NCBI GenBank assembly: GCA_036250195.1
Contig: JAVHZZ010000003.1
Coordinates: 22,287,573-22,351,572 of the forward strand
Origin: Mixophyes australis
Lineage: Eukaryota > Chordata > Amphibia > Anura > Limnodynastidae
Length of the DNA: 64,000 bases
Direction: 5' to 3'
Shown: piece after piece, positions 12,395 through 22,524 of the stretch
How positions within the stretch are numbered: position 1 is the first letter of the stretch
Layout of the letters: every line of letters starts with the position of its first letter
Translations under genes and position numbers: made by a program
The notes under the pieces: generated by a model
The model's input: only the letters and a program-made list of their open reading frames with translations
What the model was told of the DNA's origin: nothing
Database searches by the model: none

Positions 12395-13032
12395 GGCCCC
12401 AGTTGGCCATTGATCCCACAAAGGGGGCTCACAATTTACCCCTCGATCCCACAAGGCGGCTTTTGGCTCCCATTTGGCCCTCAATCCCACAAGAGGGGGT
12501 GGGGGGGGGGGGGAGGGTCGCAGTTGACCCTCGATCCCACAAGAGGGGGGGGGGTTGCAGTTGACCCCCGATCCCACAAGAGGGGGGCCTCGCACAAGAG
12601 GGGGGGGGGGTCGCAGTTGACCCTCAATCCCACAAGAGGGGGGTAGCAGTTGACCCCGATCCCACAAGTAGGGGGAGCCCTCGCAGTTGTCCCTCGCTCC
12701 CTCAAGTGGGAGGGGGGGGCCTCGCAGTTGTCCCTCGATCCAACAAGTGGGGGGAGGGGCTCACAGTTGTCCCTCGATCCCACAAGAGGGGGGGCCTTGC
12801 AGTTGGCCCCCGATCCCACAAGAGGGGGGCCTCGCGGTTGGCTCTTGATCCCACAAGAGGGGGGCCCTCGCACAAGAGGGGGGGGTCGCAGTTGACCCTC
12901 GATCCCACAAGAGGGGGGTAGCAGTTGGCCCCCGATCCCACAAGTGGGGGGAGCCCTCGCAGTTGTCCCTCGCTCCCTCAAGTGGGGGGGCCTCACAGCT
13001 GTCCCTCAATCCCACAAGTGGGGGGGGGGCTT
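12395..13032. repeat. G/C-skewed minisatellite, irregular unit of about 35-45 bp
   Basis: Tandem units built from gatcccacaag, a G-run of 5-12, and cctcgcagttg-ccctc. Unit length varies mostly through the G-run. One strand carries G-runs in every unit, so G-quadruplex formation is plausible. All open frames across it are repeat artefacts. Confidence 0.9.
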
Positions 13033-13639
13033 TCAGGAGGAAACCACATTAACTTAAATACACAGCCAGTACTGCACAGTGTAAGTATATTATCTGATAT
13101 CTCTAATCATAAGGAATGTTCTCCTGACCATTCAGATATTACTAAATAAAGAACTGCTCATATCGCACTTTTAACATTGCTCAAGGAAGCCCATCGCCCG
13201 GGACAGTGGTCTGAATCAGCCTCACTTTTCTCCCACTCCTCTGTGTGACAGTACAACATGCCTTAGTAAAACACGCGGTACATACTACAATCGCCACACG
13301 TGTAATATTTACAGGGTGCTTACACGGAAGAAGAGACACAAGACCAAAGGTCAGCTCTGCTTGAAAAGTGAGAGGAGTTTGGTAAATAATCCTCCACAGT
13401 GAGAGGTAGACGGGGCGAGAGCTCCAAGAAGTACTTATCACTGTCCAAGGACCTAGAATGAATCATCTATTTACTCACTGCTGGACCGGATGCATTATAC
13501 GTTACTGCTCCAACTAGACTGCAGATATCCTTCATGGGCAGAATAATCCTGATATTGCACAATGTAGCTTATGGAAACTGTACAGTCAATGACCTGATAA
13601 GAACAGACTGCTTTACACAGGTGTAATGTATAATTTATA
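13033..13639. other. Intronic, no recognisable feature
   Basis: Unique-looking sequence between a G-rich minisatellite and a TA microsatellite. No exon or mobile element is recognised. Confidence 0.35.
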
Positions 13640-13642
13640 TAC

Positions 13643-13741
<99 letters not shown>

Positions 13742-13804
13742 CATACATACATACATACATACATACATACATACATACATACACACACATATATATATAC
13801 ATAC
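13640..13804. repeat. (TA)n and (CATA)n microsatellite
   Basis: About 90 bp of TA repeats followed by a catacatacata tract and a short (ca)n/(ta)n. Open frames across it are artefacts. Confidence 0.95.
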
Positions 13805-13827
13805 AAGTCGCTTTGGTGTCTATGTCA

Positions 13828-14078
13828 TTATTATTATTATCATCATCATCGTTTATTTGGTGGGCGCCACAAGGTTTCCGCAGCGCCGCACATAGTACAA
13901 ACAGTAGACTATACAGTAGACTATACAGGGTAGAACAGTACAGAACAATAAACACACAGTACCAGTACTTCAGAAACTCCGGGAGGGCAGATACAGTAGA
14001 GACGGAGCAGAAGAACAGGTATGGAGACTGGAGGGAAGAGGGCCCTGCTCATTCGAGCTTACATCCTAAGGGAAGGTA
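13828..14078 (-). mobile_element. LINE or SINE 3' tail fragment, L2-like
   Basis: On the minus strand it ends ggcgcccaccaaataaacgatgatgatg and runs into an (att)n tract. This is the simple-repeat tail style of L2-clade elements and of the V-SINEs here. Inside, gcagcgccgcacatagtac and gagcttacatcctaaggg match the typical gcaagctt-type 3' region. The body is not preserved well enough for a firm family call. Confidence 0.55.
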
Positions 14079-15325
14079 AACAAAAAAAAATAAAACCCAC
14101 CTGCTGGGTACAAACCTAAACAGGCCTTAGAGAGGACAGCCACCTGCGGCCATATTTCATTTACCAACAGATGGATAATGATCCAATCACATTTGATCTG
14201 TTATGGGGCACACGGGTCATTTTGGGACCACACGCTGTGATATCGGACCGACTGCCAGATATTTCCCAGCATTAGACTAGAAATCCTGTGAACCGTGTGA
14301 TAAATCTACCCTGAGATTTTATCTAGGAGGAAAGAACTTTTGAACACAACACCTAAAGAAACCTTAAATTGGTTATGGTTACTTAAACCAGAAGCAGCCA
14401 TGGAAATAACCCCTATGGCAATCTTCCTGCTCATGCACATTATAAGGCATTATAAACCCTGCTCTCCATCAGAGTGCTGATATAAGTAAAGGGTATGTAT
14501 TGGGGTCACTGCCCGGAACTCATGGGTGCCCCCTACAGTTAGTATGAGGGTCGGCAGTCTGTGGCTCTCACGCACTTGTGGCGCTATAAGTCCCAGTACG
14601 CTCTGCCAGCCAGGAGGCTGACTACAAGACCCACCATGACCTGGCACATACTGGGACTTGTAGTCCCACAGAAGTTGGCATAGTAAATTAGAGCGGTCCT
14701 TCATTATGTACGGCTGCGATTTACAGCACATGGATCTGCAGAGACGCATACTGACGGCTACCGCGCTGGGGTCATAATTAGACCCTCAACCCCCTAAGTC
14801 ACAATGAACACCTGAATTTTTATTGTGACCTGCAACATCAGAAATTGAAAATGCAAAAGAGTAAAGGCGTTACCATATGTTATAACCATGTAAGGCACGA
14901 ACATATCTAGTTTCTGGTCTGTTGTAGGCAAGAGGTGATTTGACGATAAAGACAATCACAGAGGCCCAGGAGACCAGATTAATCATCTTCCCCTCTGCAA
15001 TATTCTACAGGCAGCATCAGAAGACAGACAGAACCTACAGGACTCTGCTCTGTTATACAGGGGTGTATAGGATACATCGCTGCTGAATTATCAGGACAAA
15101 ATAAAAACACAAAAAAATAAATAATAACCGATACAGGATTGACTTTAGGCCAAGAAACGGTATATACAGAAATAGAGACAAATGTTTAACTGAAAGTTAT
15201 TAGATGGCGGAAAATCCCAGCGCAGAAAGCGTTTTTTTTTTTACATAAACGCTGGTCAAATCTACAACCCTCCACTACCCCTAGTGATCGCCATCTCGTT
15301 GCCCACAATAACCCTTAACGCATCT
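14079..15325. other. Intronic; one short inverted-repeat relic
   Basis: Mostly featureless. At about 14588-14685 the words taagtcccagtacgc and tactgggacttgtag face each other. They resemble the arms of the hAT-type MITE at 16246-16762 and may be a worn copy. Confidence 0.4.
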
Positions 15326-15496
15326 GGGGGTAAATGTATCAAGCTGAGAGTTTTCTGGCGGGTTTGAAAAGCGGAGATGTTGCCTGTAGCAACCAATCAG
15401 ATTCTAGCTGTCATTTTGTAGAATGTACTAAATAAATGATCGCTAGAATCTGATTGGTTTTTCAAACCCGCCGGAAAACTTGATACATTTACCCCC
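15326..15496. mobile_element. Short MITE with GGGGGTAAATGTATCAAG termini
   Basis: Inverted ends gggggtaaatgtatcaag and cttgatacatttaccccc enclose arms with caaccaatcagattctag and ctagaatctgattgg. The whole of about 171 bp can fold into one hairpin. I cannot fix the target duplication. Relatives with the same core but different ends lie at 16817, 20319 and 28132. Confidence 0.75.
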
Positions 15497-15641
15497 TGGT
15501 TTCATTTATTTTGCAGTTCATGGAAAACATTGAGAGCGTTTGTGCCATTTGTCCAGATGCCACCAATTTTGACCTCTGGTGCTATGCCCCATTTACCTTC
15601 TAAATTGCCCATATGCTGCATCATGCAAAATATATCACTTA

Positions 15642-15865
15642 GGGGCATATTCAATTGACGGCGGGATCGCCAAAAATCCCGCGCTCCAAAAATATTACCG
15701 TTAATACGGTAATATCTCGCTGGATTTCAGCTCGCTGCTCGCGAGCTGAAATCCAGCGAGTAAATTACCGTATTAACGGTTTTTACGTGCAGGATTACCG
15801 TATTAACGGTAATATTTTTGGAGCGCGGGATTTTCGGCGATCCTGTCGTCAATTGAATATGCCCC
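15642..15865. mobile_element. Palindromic MITE, TTA target duplication
   Basis: The near-complete palindrome begins ggggcatattcaattgacgg and ends with the complement caattgaatatgcccc. Internal inverted blocks include attaccgttaatacgg and ccgtattaacgg. It is flanked by tta at 15639-15641 and 15866-15868, the 3-bp TWA duplication typical of PIF/Harbinger. It is the same family as 3775-4007. Confidence 0.82.
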
Positions 15866-16245
15866 TTAGAGTACTATCAGAACTATGATTTACCCGGGGT
15901 AAGGACCCCAAAGCATCATCAGCTGGAGGGTGGGTCATCCCCTCCGCCCAAAAAAGAAAAAAAGATTTTCCATGTATACAGACCGATATACTGACGGATA
16001 AACCTATTTATTCTGTAAATTGCTATTTGTAAAATACTCTTTCCAGAATACGGCATCATCTCCATGCTCTGCCTATTAAAATTTGTTTAAGATCAGCAGC
16101 AGACGTCACTAGGCTATGTAGTTAGCACATGGCTACTGGACTACAACTCCCAGAATGCTATGCAGCTCTCACCGCTCCTAACATGGAAAGAAGACCTAGC
16201 CTAGAGGAAGAAGCTGCAAAGGGAGGTTCACCTTACACTGTAGGT

Positions 16246-16762
16246 CAGTGTTGGCTAACCTGTGACACTCCAGGTGATGTGAAACCTGCACAGTGGCCTA
16301 GTGGTTAGCACTTCTGCCTCAGAGCACTGGGTACTCATGAGTTCGATTCCCGACCATGGCCTTATCTGTGTGGAGTTTGTATGTTCTCCCTGTGTTTGCG
16401 TGGGTTTCCTCCGGGTGCTCCGGTTTCCTCCCACACTCCAAAAACCATATTAGTAGGTTAATTGGCTGCTATCAAACATTGACCCTAGTCTCCATCTCTG
16501 TCTGTATGTATATGTACAGTATATGTCTATGTGTGTGAGTGTGTGTCTATATTAGGGAATTTAGACTGTAAGCTCCAATGGGGCAGGGACTGATGTGAAT
16601 GAGTTCTCTTTACAGCGCTGCGGAATTAGTGGCGCTATATAAATAAATGATGATGATGAAGTCCCAGCACGCTTTGCCAATATATAACTGCTTATTGCTG
16701 GAAGGGTATGCTGGGACTTGTAGTTTCACAACACCTGGAGTGTGACAGGTTAGCCAACACTG
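16246..16762. mobile_element. hAT-type MITE interrupted by a V-SINE
   Basis: The left end cagtgttggctaacctgtga and the right end, whose complement is cagtgttggctaacctgtca, form a long inverted repeat that continues through cactccaggtg. The interior right arm has tgctgggacttgtag. A V-SINE (16287-16659) separates the short left arm from the rest. CAGTG termini fit hAT, but I see no matching 8-bp flanks, so the class is tentative. Confidence 0.72.
16287..16659 (+). mobile_element. V-SINE inserted in a hAT-type MITE
   Basis: The head cagtggcctagtggttagca, the B-box-like gagttcgattcccgac, the conserved core and a tail gtggcgctatataaataaat ending (gatgat)n are all present. It lies inside the MITE arms, so it is younger than that MITE. 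Confidence 0.83.
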
Positions 16763-16816
16763 CTAATCTGACACAGGACAAGAGAATCAATTAGTAAGTT
16801 ACTTGTATTCACCTCT

Positions 16817-16983
16817 AGGGGTAGATTTATAAAACCGCCTAAAAAGAAAAAGTGAAGGTGTTGCTCATAGCAACCAATCAGATTCTAGAATGTACTTGAT
16901 AAATGAGAGCTAGAATCTGATTGGCTGCTATGGGCCACACCTCCACTTTTCCTTTTTAGAATGTTTGATGAATCTAACTCTTA
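16817..16983. mobile_element. Short MITE of the CAACCAATCAGATTCTAG group
   Basis: The arms ggggtagatttataaaa and gatgaatctaactc are imperfect inverted repeats. The core has gcaaccaatcagattctag and its inverted partner ctagaatctgattggctgct. It has no coding capacity. Confidence 0.65.
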
Positions 16984-17956
16984 GTTTCCTTTCCAGCTAA
17001 GTTCTTGTATAAAGTCTCATATTACGAAATTCACATATGGATATGGATAAAAATCACAAGAGAAAATAACAAACACTTTAGTAGAACAAGCAGCATAATT
17101 TACTTTTTGCAAAACCAGCAGCAAAGATTGGAACTGTTTTACAGTGAAGTATACAGATTCCTGACGGAAACAAACACAGTGAAAACAATATATATTCCTG
17201 CACGGACCGTCATTACTACGGTTACAGGAACGCTCAACGACAACGATTGTAAAGGAAGTAAACTATAGAAAACTTAAAAAGGAAAAAAAGTTTTACTGAG
17301 AATATATGTCCCCCACTTAATAATTAAATGATTTGATAATTATTGTTAAAAACGTTTCTGCTGAATACTGTTAAAAAAAAAAAAGAAGCAAATATTAAAC
17401 GGTATTTCTTAAATCTGTGATTTTGGCTTGGCAATTTGAACGGACATGTATTAATTCAGTTTGAAAAGATAGAAGTCTGAGCTCTCATCTAACCCTCTGT
17501 TCCACATTCACTGAAAGAGAACCTGGCAGGCAGCCAAGACTGTTATTTCTCTATATTGTTGTTACAATGTTGCAGTTCTCTGACACCAGTCACAGTTCTC
17601 CTGACCACAAGCGAGTGTGGCGAACAGTGGGGAAAGGGATCTGCAGAGAAGCTGATCTCTTATTTTTAATCTTGTTTTCAACTATGAAGAAGCGGAAAAA
17701 TGAATTTTCAAAAATCATATTATCAATTGAAGCATATGAATTGGAACACAAGTATTCCAGAGGCAGAAATCTCTGGTTTCACTATATAAAAGCAGTTAAA
17801 ATGTCAAACGGTATTTTGTTATATATAAGCACTTCCAATGATATCCCTTACGCTCCCATGTTTCCTGCCAGTTTAAGATGTCTGAATCAGGGGGGTACAG
17901 TCACACTCCCCCTCTGCTTCAATCACACTGAAGCCAGCCACATATGTAGACCTGGC
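16984..17956. other. Intronic, no recognisable feature
   Basis: AT-rich, about 1 kb. Open frames here are short and show no domain or splice context. Confidence 0.35.
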
Positions 17957-18054
17957 GGCCAGGTCTGTGGGTGCGCCCAATCGCCAGGTCAGTCGCCAGG
18001 TCTGTGGGTGCGCCCAGTCGCCAGGTCTGTGGGTGCGCCCAGTCGCCAGGTCTG
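17957..18054. repeat. Short minisatellite, 25-bp unit
   Basis: About four copies of gtctgtgggtgcgcccagtc followed by gccag, one with an internal duplication of the gtcgccag part. Confidence 0.85.
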
Positions 18055-18502
18055 ATTTTTTGGCAGCTGTACTATAAATACATAGCGAGCTCCAGCACAA
18101 AGCATGAGACTAACAAAATGAAAAATTTGGGATCAATTTGAATACCTAAGAATGTGTCGATTATGTTATCCAAGCACTTTATGCCATGACACCCCTAATT
18201 CTAATGTATATATCCTGGGATCTATCTTACACTTTACTCAAAAATACTGTATATTCTCCTAACTAATATCCCAGACATCCAGTGTCATGTGCTGCAGGCA
18301 GGAAAACACTTGTATTGAGGGAAATAAGAGCTGGCTCCCAGCCACGGTCATACCCACCGGGGAGATGAATGCTAATGAACCGTGATCCCTCTGCCAATTA
18401 CCAAACAGCCTCTGGCCACTTCCTTCCCCGGGTGCATGAAAGCAGAATTTGTTCAGCCGAAAATGATGAAACAGAAGGCCGAGGATGGATAGATGGAGCA
18501 CT

Positions 18503-19035
18503 GGACCCTGGGTTCTGAAGCAGCGGGGCCCCAGAGTACAGACCGAGCACCGGACCCTGGATTCTGAAGCAGCGGGGCCTCAGAGTGCAGACCGAGCACC
18601 GGACCCTGTGTTCTGAAGCAGCGTGGCCCCTGAGGGCAGACCGAGCACCAGACTCTGGGCTCTGAAGCAGCGGGGCCCCAGAGTGCAGACCGAGCACCGG
18701 ACCCTGGGTTCTGAAGCAGCGGGGCCCCAGAGTGCAGACCGAGCACTGGACCCTGGGTTCTGAAGCAGCGGGGCCCCAGAGTGCAGACCGAGCACCGGAC
18801 CCTGGGTTCTGAAGCAGCGGGGCCTCAGAGTGCAGACCGAGCACCGGACCCTGTGTTCTGAAGCAGCGGGGCCCCAGAGTGCAGACCGAGCACCGGACCC
18901 TGGGCTCTGAAGCAGCAGGACCCCAAAGTGCAGACCGAGCACCGGACCCTGGGTTCTGAAGCAGCGGGGCCCCAGAGTGCAGACCGAGCACCGGACCCTG
19001 GGTTCTGAAGCAGCGGGGCCCCAGAGTGCAGACCG
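18503..19035. repeat. Minisatellite, 49-bp unit, about 11 copies
   Basis: Units contain ggaccctgggttctgaagca, then gcggggccccagagtgcaga and ccgagcacc. The spacing of successive ggaccctgg words is 49 bp. Because 49 is not a multiple of 3, each frame passes through the three translations in turn. Minus-strand frames of over 200 codons result and are not genes. Confidence 0.93.
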
Positions 19036-19485
19036 CAGCCCCTCCAACCACACTGATGCGAAGAGGAATAGTCATTAAAAAGTGATATTGGAATTAATGA
19101 TTTACAGACATAGATTCAGCTATAACTAATAGTCTTTAGCTGATAGACACGAACAGAAAAATATGCCTTTGTAAACTATGTTTATAGTCCGATTTACTTT
19201 CATTCACTTTAGTTTGGTATATATGTTAATGGGCAGCAGTCACTCTGCATTATTCCTTTATGTGTTTCTATGTATATAAGTTGGTGCTGCCACACTGACA
19301 AGAGAAGCGCGCCCCCAGTGGCCAATGCAAAACCCAAAAAATTAACACATATATAATCTTTGAATAAGACATTCGTCAAGCACGGAAATGTAAAGCTTAA
19401 AAAAAAATAAAAAATGCCAGTTATTTAAAAGAAGTATTTTTACAATACATTGTTCTTAAGAATATACTTTAAACACAAATGGTGC

Positions 19486-19790
19486 TTCACTGCACCTGTC
19501 ACATGCAGCCCTGTCCTCACTAACACATTACTCATCTCCTGATATATTCTGTGCTGCTGGGGACCCTGCTCCTTCCACTATATAACTCTCAGTCTGTGAC
19601 TTCCTGCTGCCTCCATTCCCCTCCTCACATCATGTCACTGCCCCTGTCGCATGCAGCCCTGTTCTCACTAACACATCACTCATCTCCTGATATACTCTGT
19701 GCTGCTGGGGGACCCTGCTCCTTCCACTATATAACTCTCAGTCTGTGGCTTCCTGCTGCCTCCATTCCCCTCCTCCCATCATGTCAGCAG
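19486..19790. repeat. 148-bp tandem duplication
   Basis: Two adjacent copies: catgcagccctgt at 19502 recurs at 19650. They include cactatataactctcagtct and cttcctgctgcctccattcc and differ by only a few substitutions, so the duplication is fairly recent. Confidence 0.88.
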
Positions 19791-20318
19791 CCACACTTTA
19801 TACTACATGTTTAACTGGGATTTTTCTTCTAAGGGTATCTTGTGGCAAGTGAGGGCAGATCTCCCAATGTTAGGTGAGTAACTCAAATGAATATCAATTA
19901 TCAGCTCAGCTATATTACAGTTTTCTACCTTTACACATAAAACTTTCTTTGCTGTCCTTCACCAATCGTGAAAACTACCAGATTAAAGAAATCATCACAA
20001 AGTCAGCAGGAGTTGCAGTGAGTAAAGCTGCACTGCTGCATTAAGCACTTCAGTCACAAAGTGAGGGTGCAATCTCCAGCCTCAGCTTCTACAAACGATT
20101 GTGGAATAGAACATTCAGTCTGTGTGTGTAAGTAATACATACCAAAGACATGCTGAAACACAGAACATACCAGTCATTTGTGCCAAATATGGAGATATAC
20201 AGTTAAAAAAAAAAAAAAAGTTAGTTGATCAACGTAGTAATGAGATAGCAACAAAGTAACTGTAAGCATAATACACACAGATATATAATGTTGTACTGCT
20301 CACTGCTGCAGAACACCA

Positions 20319-20495
20319 GGTGGTATATTTACTAAACTGTGGGTTTAAAAAGTGGAGATGTTGCCTACAGCAACCAATCAGATTCTTGCTATCATTTTGT
20401 AGCATGTACTAAATAAATGATAACTAGAATCTGATTGGTCGCTATAGGCAACATCTCCACTTTTTCAAACCCACAGTTTAGTAAATATACCCCCA
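20319..20495. mobile_element. Short MITE with GGTATATTTACTAAACTG termini
   Basis: The ends ggtatatttactaaactgtg and cacagtttagtaaatatacc are inverted. The arms continue gggtttaaaaagtggagatg and, inverted, catctccactttttcaaacc. The core is the caaccaatcagattct motif shared with the MITEs at 15326, 16817 and 28132. Length is about 177 bp, fully self-complementary. Confidence 0.78.
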
Positions 20496-22524
20496 GACAT
20501 GCCTGGGCGTCCTACTGTGACAGTGGACCGGTCGATGGTTTAACAGAGACGTCTGAGACCCAATCTGACGTGATCTGCCAACGCTGCCGATTTCTCTGCT
20601 GTTTTAGGACTGTTACCTGGGCCTTGACACATTTTATCTATTGGTGATCGTTTGTTTCCAGCACTTCACCCTACACATTATGTTACTTTACAGATGAATG
20701 GAAACACACTGAATTGTACCACAACCCCACGATTCCTTATTTGAGGTTTTGAAGTTACCGCAGTGGTTTTATGCAGACAACACATGAACTACAAGACTGC
20801 AAGGAAAAGCCTCTGTAAGCGCTATATAAATAACATGTATGGATGATAATAATAATTGCTACTTGTCACCAGCTCCGTATTGGTGACATCACTGGGGTGG
20901 TATAGGAGTGTGTTTATAATTCTATGTCAGACATACAATCCTGGATGACGCTTCAGGTTGATACACATTATATGTTGTGAGAGAGCCGTGTAACAACCTC
21001 ACTTAAGATAATTTGCTGTCACATTTCTGTAATCTACAGTAATGAACAAACCGTGACAACGCGGGGCGTAGGCGTTATGTTACGCTCACCTAATCGCCGC
21101 GGACCCCACTTGATCCACCGATCTAACTAGATGGTATTTGGCAGAGTGCCATAAGGAACTTCAAGAAAAACCGCGGTCTCATTGTCTTCGTATTTCCTTT
21201 ATTATAGTGACATCTACACTGCGGGCATACAACACACACTGGGGGCCCCATTCATTGATTAGCGTAACTGGCGATACACTGCGCAATGTGCGCACAATTA
21301 CTCTGCGCCTGTCTACGTCCAATTCATCATAACGTACCCTTCCTACAGCCTATGATTTCAGGGGCAGAACAGGGAGGGGACTGGGCGTATGCTCGTAGTC
21401 AGTGTACAGTAAGGACGTGCCAAGCTGGAGCGCATGCAGCAGCGTCCGATTCAAGCTTTGGGCATCTCTCAAGTACATGTTTTTCAGTCGTATCATTTGC
21501 ACCAGTTACAGCTCAGGTCTAAGTGCCGATTACTAGTGATGACTGCTGTGAATGCATGCTACAACATGTGTTTGTAATCTGGAGAAACTTTAAAAAATGT
21601 ATTTTATGTACAGTAGACGTCAATCACATCCTAATAAATGTATGCACTACGCAAAGATGCAAATCTCACAACAAGGGTCCAGCCATTGTCACTTTAAAAG
21701 CACCTCTATCATTATATAAAATCCATGCATTGCATCTTTCGCACTATGTATGTATAACACAAATGGTGCTCTACCGTGGTCCTAATTGTCCAACTCCTAT
21801 GTACAGTTGTTTTATGCTATATCCTCATAGGGGAAAGCAGCACAAGATTACACAAGTCCCGAGCACACCGTGGCATCATCACCATCAACAGAAAAACAAA
21901 TGATTGTTGTATTCTGCACAAGGCACTATGAAACGTATAACTAGATGGGATTTTCTCTAAGGCCGCTGACAATCATAGGACTGTGTAATAACAGAAGAAT
22001 GTCAGGTGCACAGTTTCCTCCTGTGCATTGCTAGCGAGTGCCAAGTACGAGAGCAGAGGGGAATCCTGGCCAAATTCCTGGTAGGTTGGGGCGGCAGGAA
22101 AAATTTTAAAGAGAGAGTTTGTGTTTTTCACATATACTTTCAGGTGGTGGCTGAGCACTTAATGCACCCACCTCTGTGTCTGTTGTCCTATGGAGCAGGA
22201 CCCTCTATCCATCCGCTCACTGTATGTTTGTAAGCATTTGTTCATCAAAGGCTGCAATCACCCAAGACTCTGTAAGGGTTGGGAAGGTGGGGCTGCTAAA
22301 ATCCCAGTTACTTCTTGCAGTAAACCCTCTGAACAAACATTGATTTACAGCGTGCTGTCAGCCGTCACTTCATTAAGGTAACTTGAGCCGAAATAAGAGA
22401 CACAAGTTGCAGATTCTAACAGCTGTGAATCTACATCCCCTTCACCCCCTCCATGGCAGTGACAGCTCTACAGATCTGCTTCACAGACTGGCAGGTCTTA
22501 TGCCCAAATGTGCCAGGCTCTCCT
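20496..22524. other. Intronic; one L2-like tail fragment
   Basis: About 2 kb with no gene. Around 20808-20855, gtaagcgctatataaataac followed by an (ataa)-rich stretch resembles an isolated L2-type 3' end. The rest has no recognised repeat. Confidence 0.4.

Noticed and set aside
18398..19075. 225-codon minus-strand frame
   Set aside because: A product of the 49-bp minisatellite. The translation cycles through three frames of the same unit.
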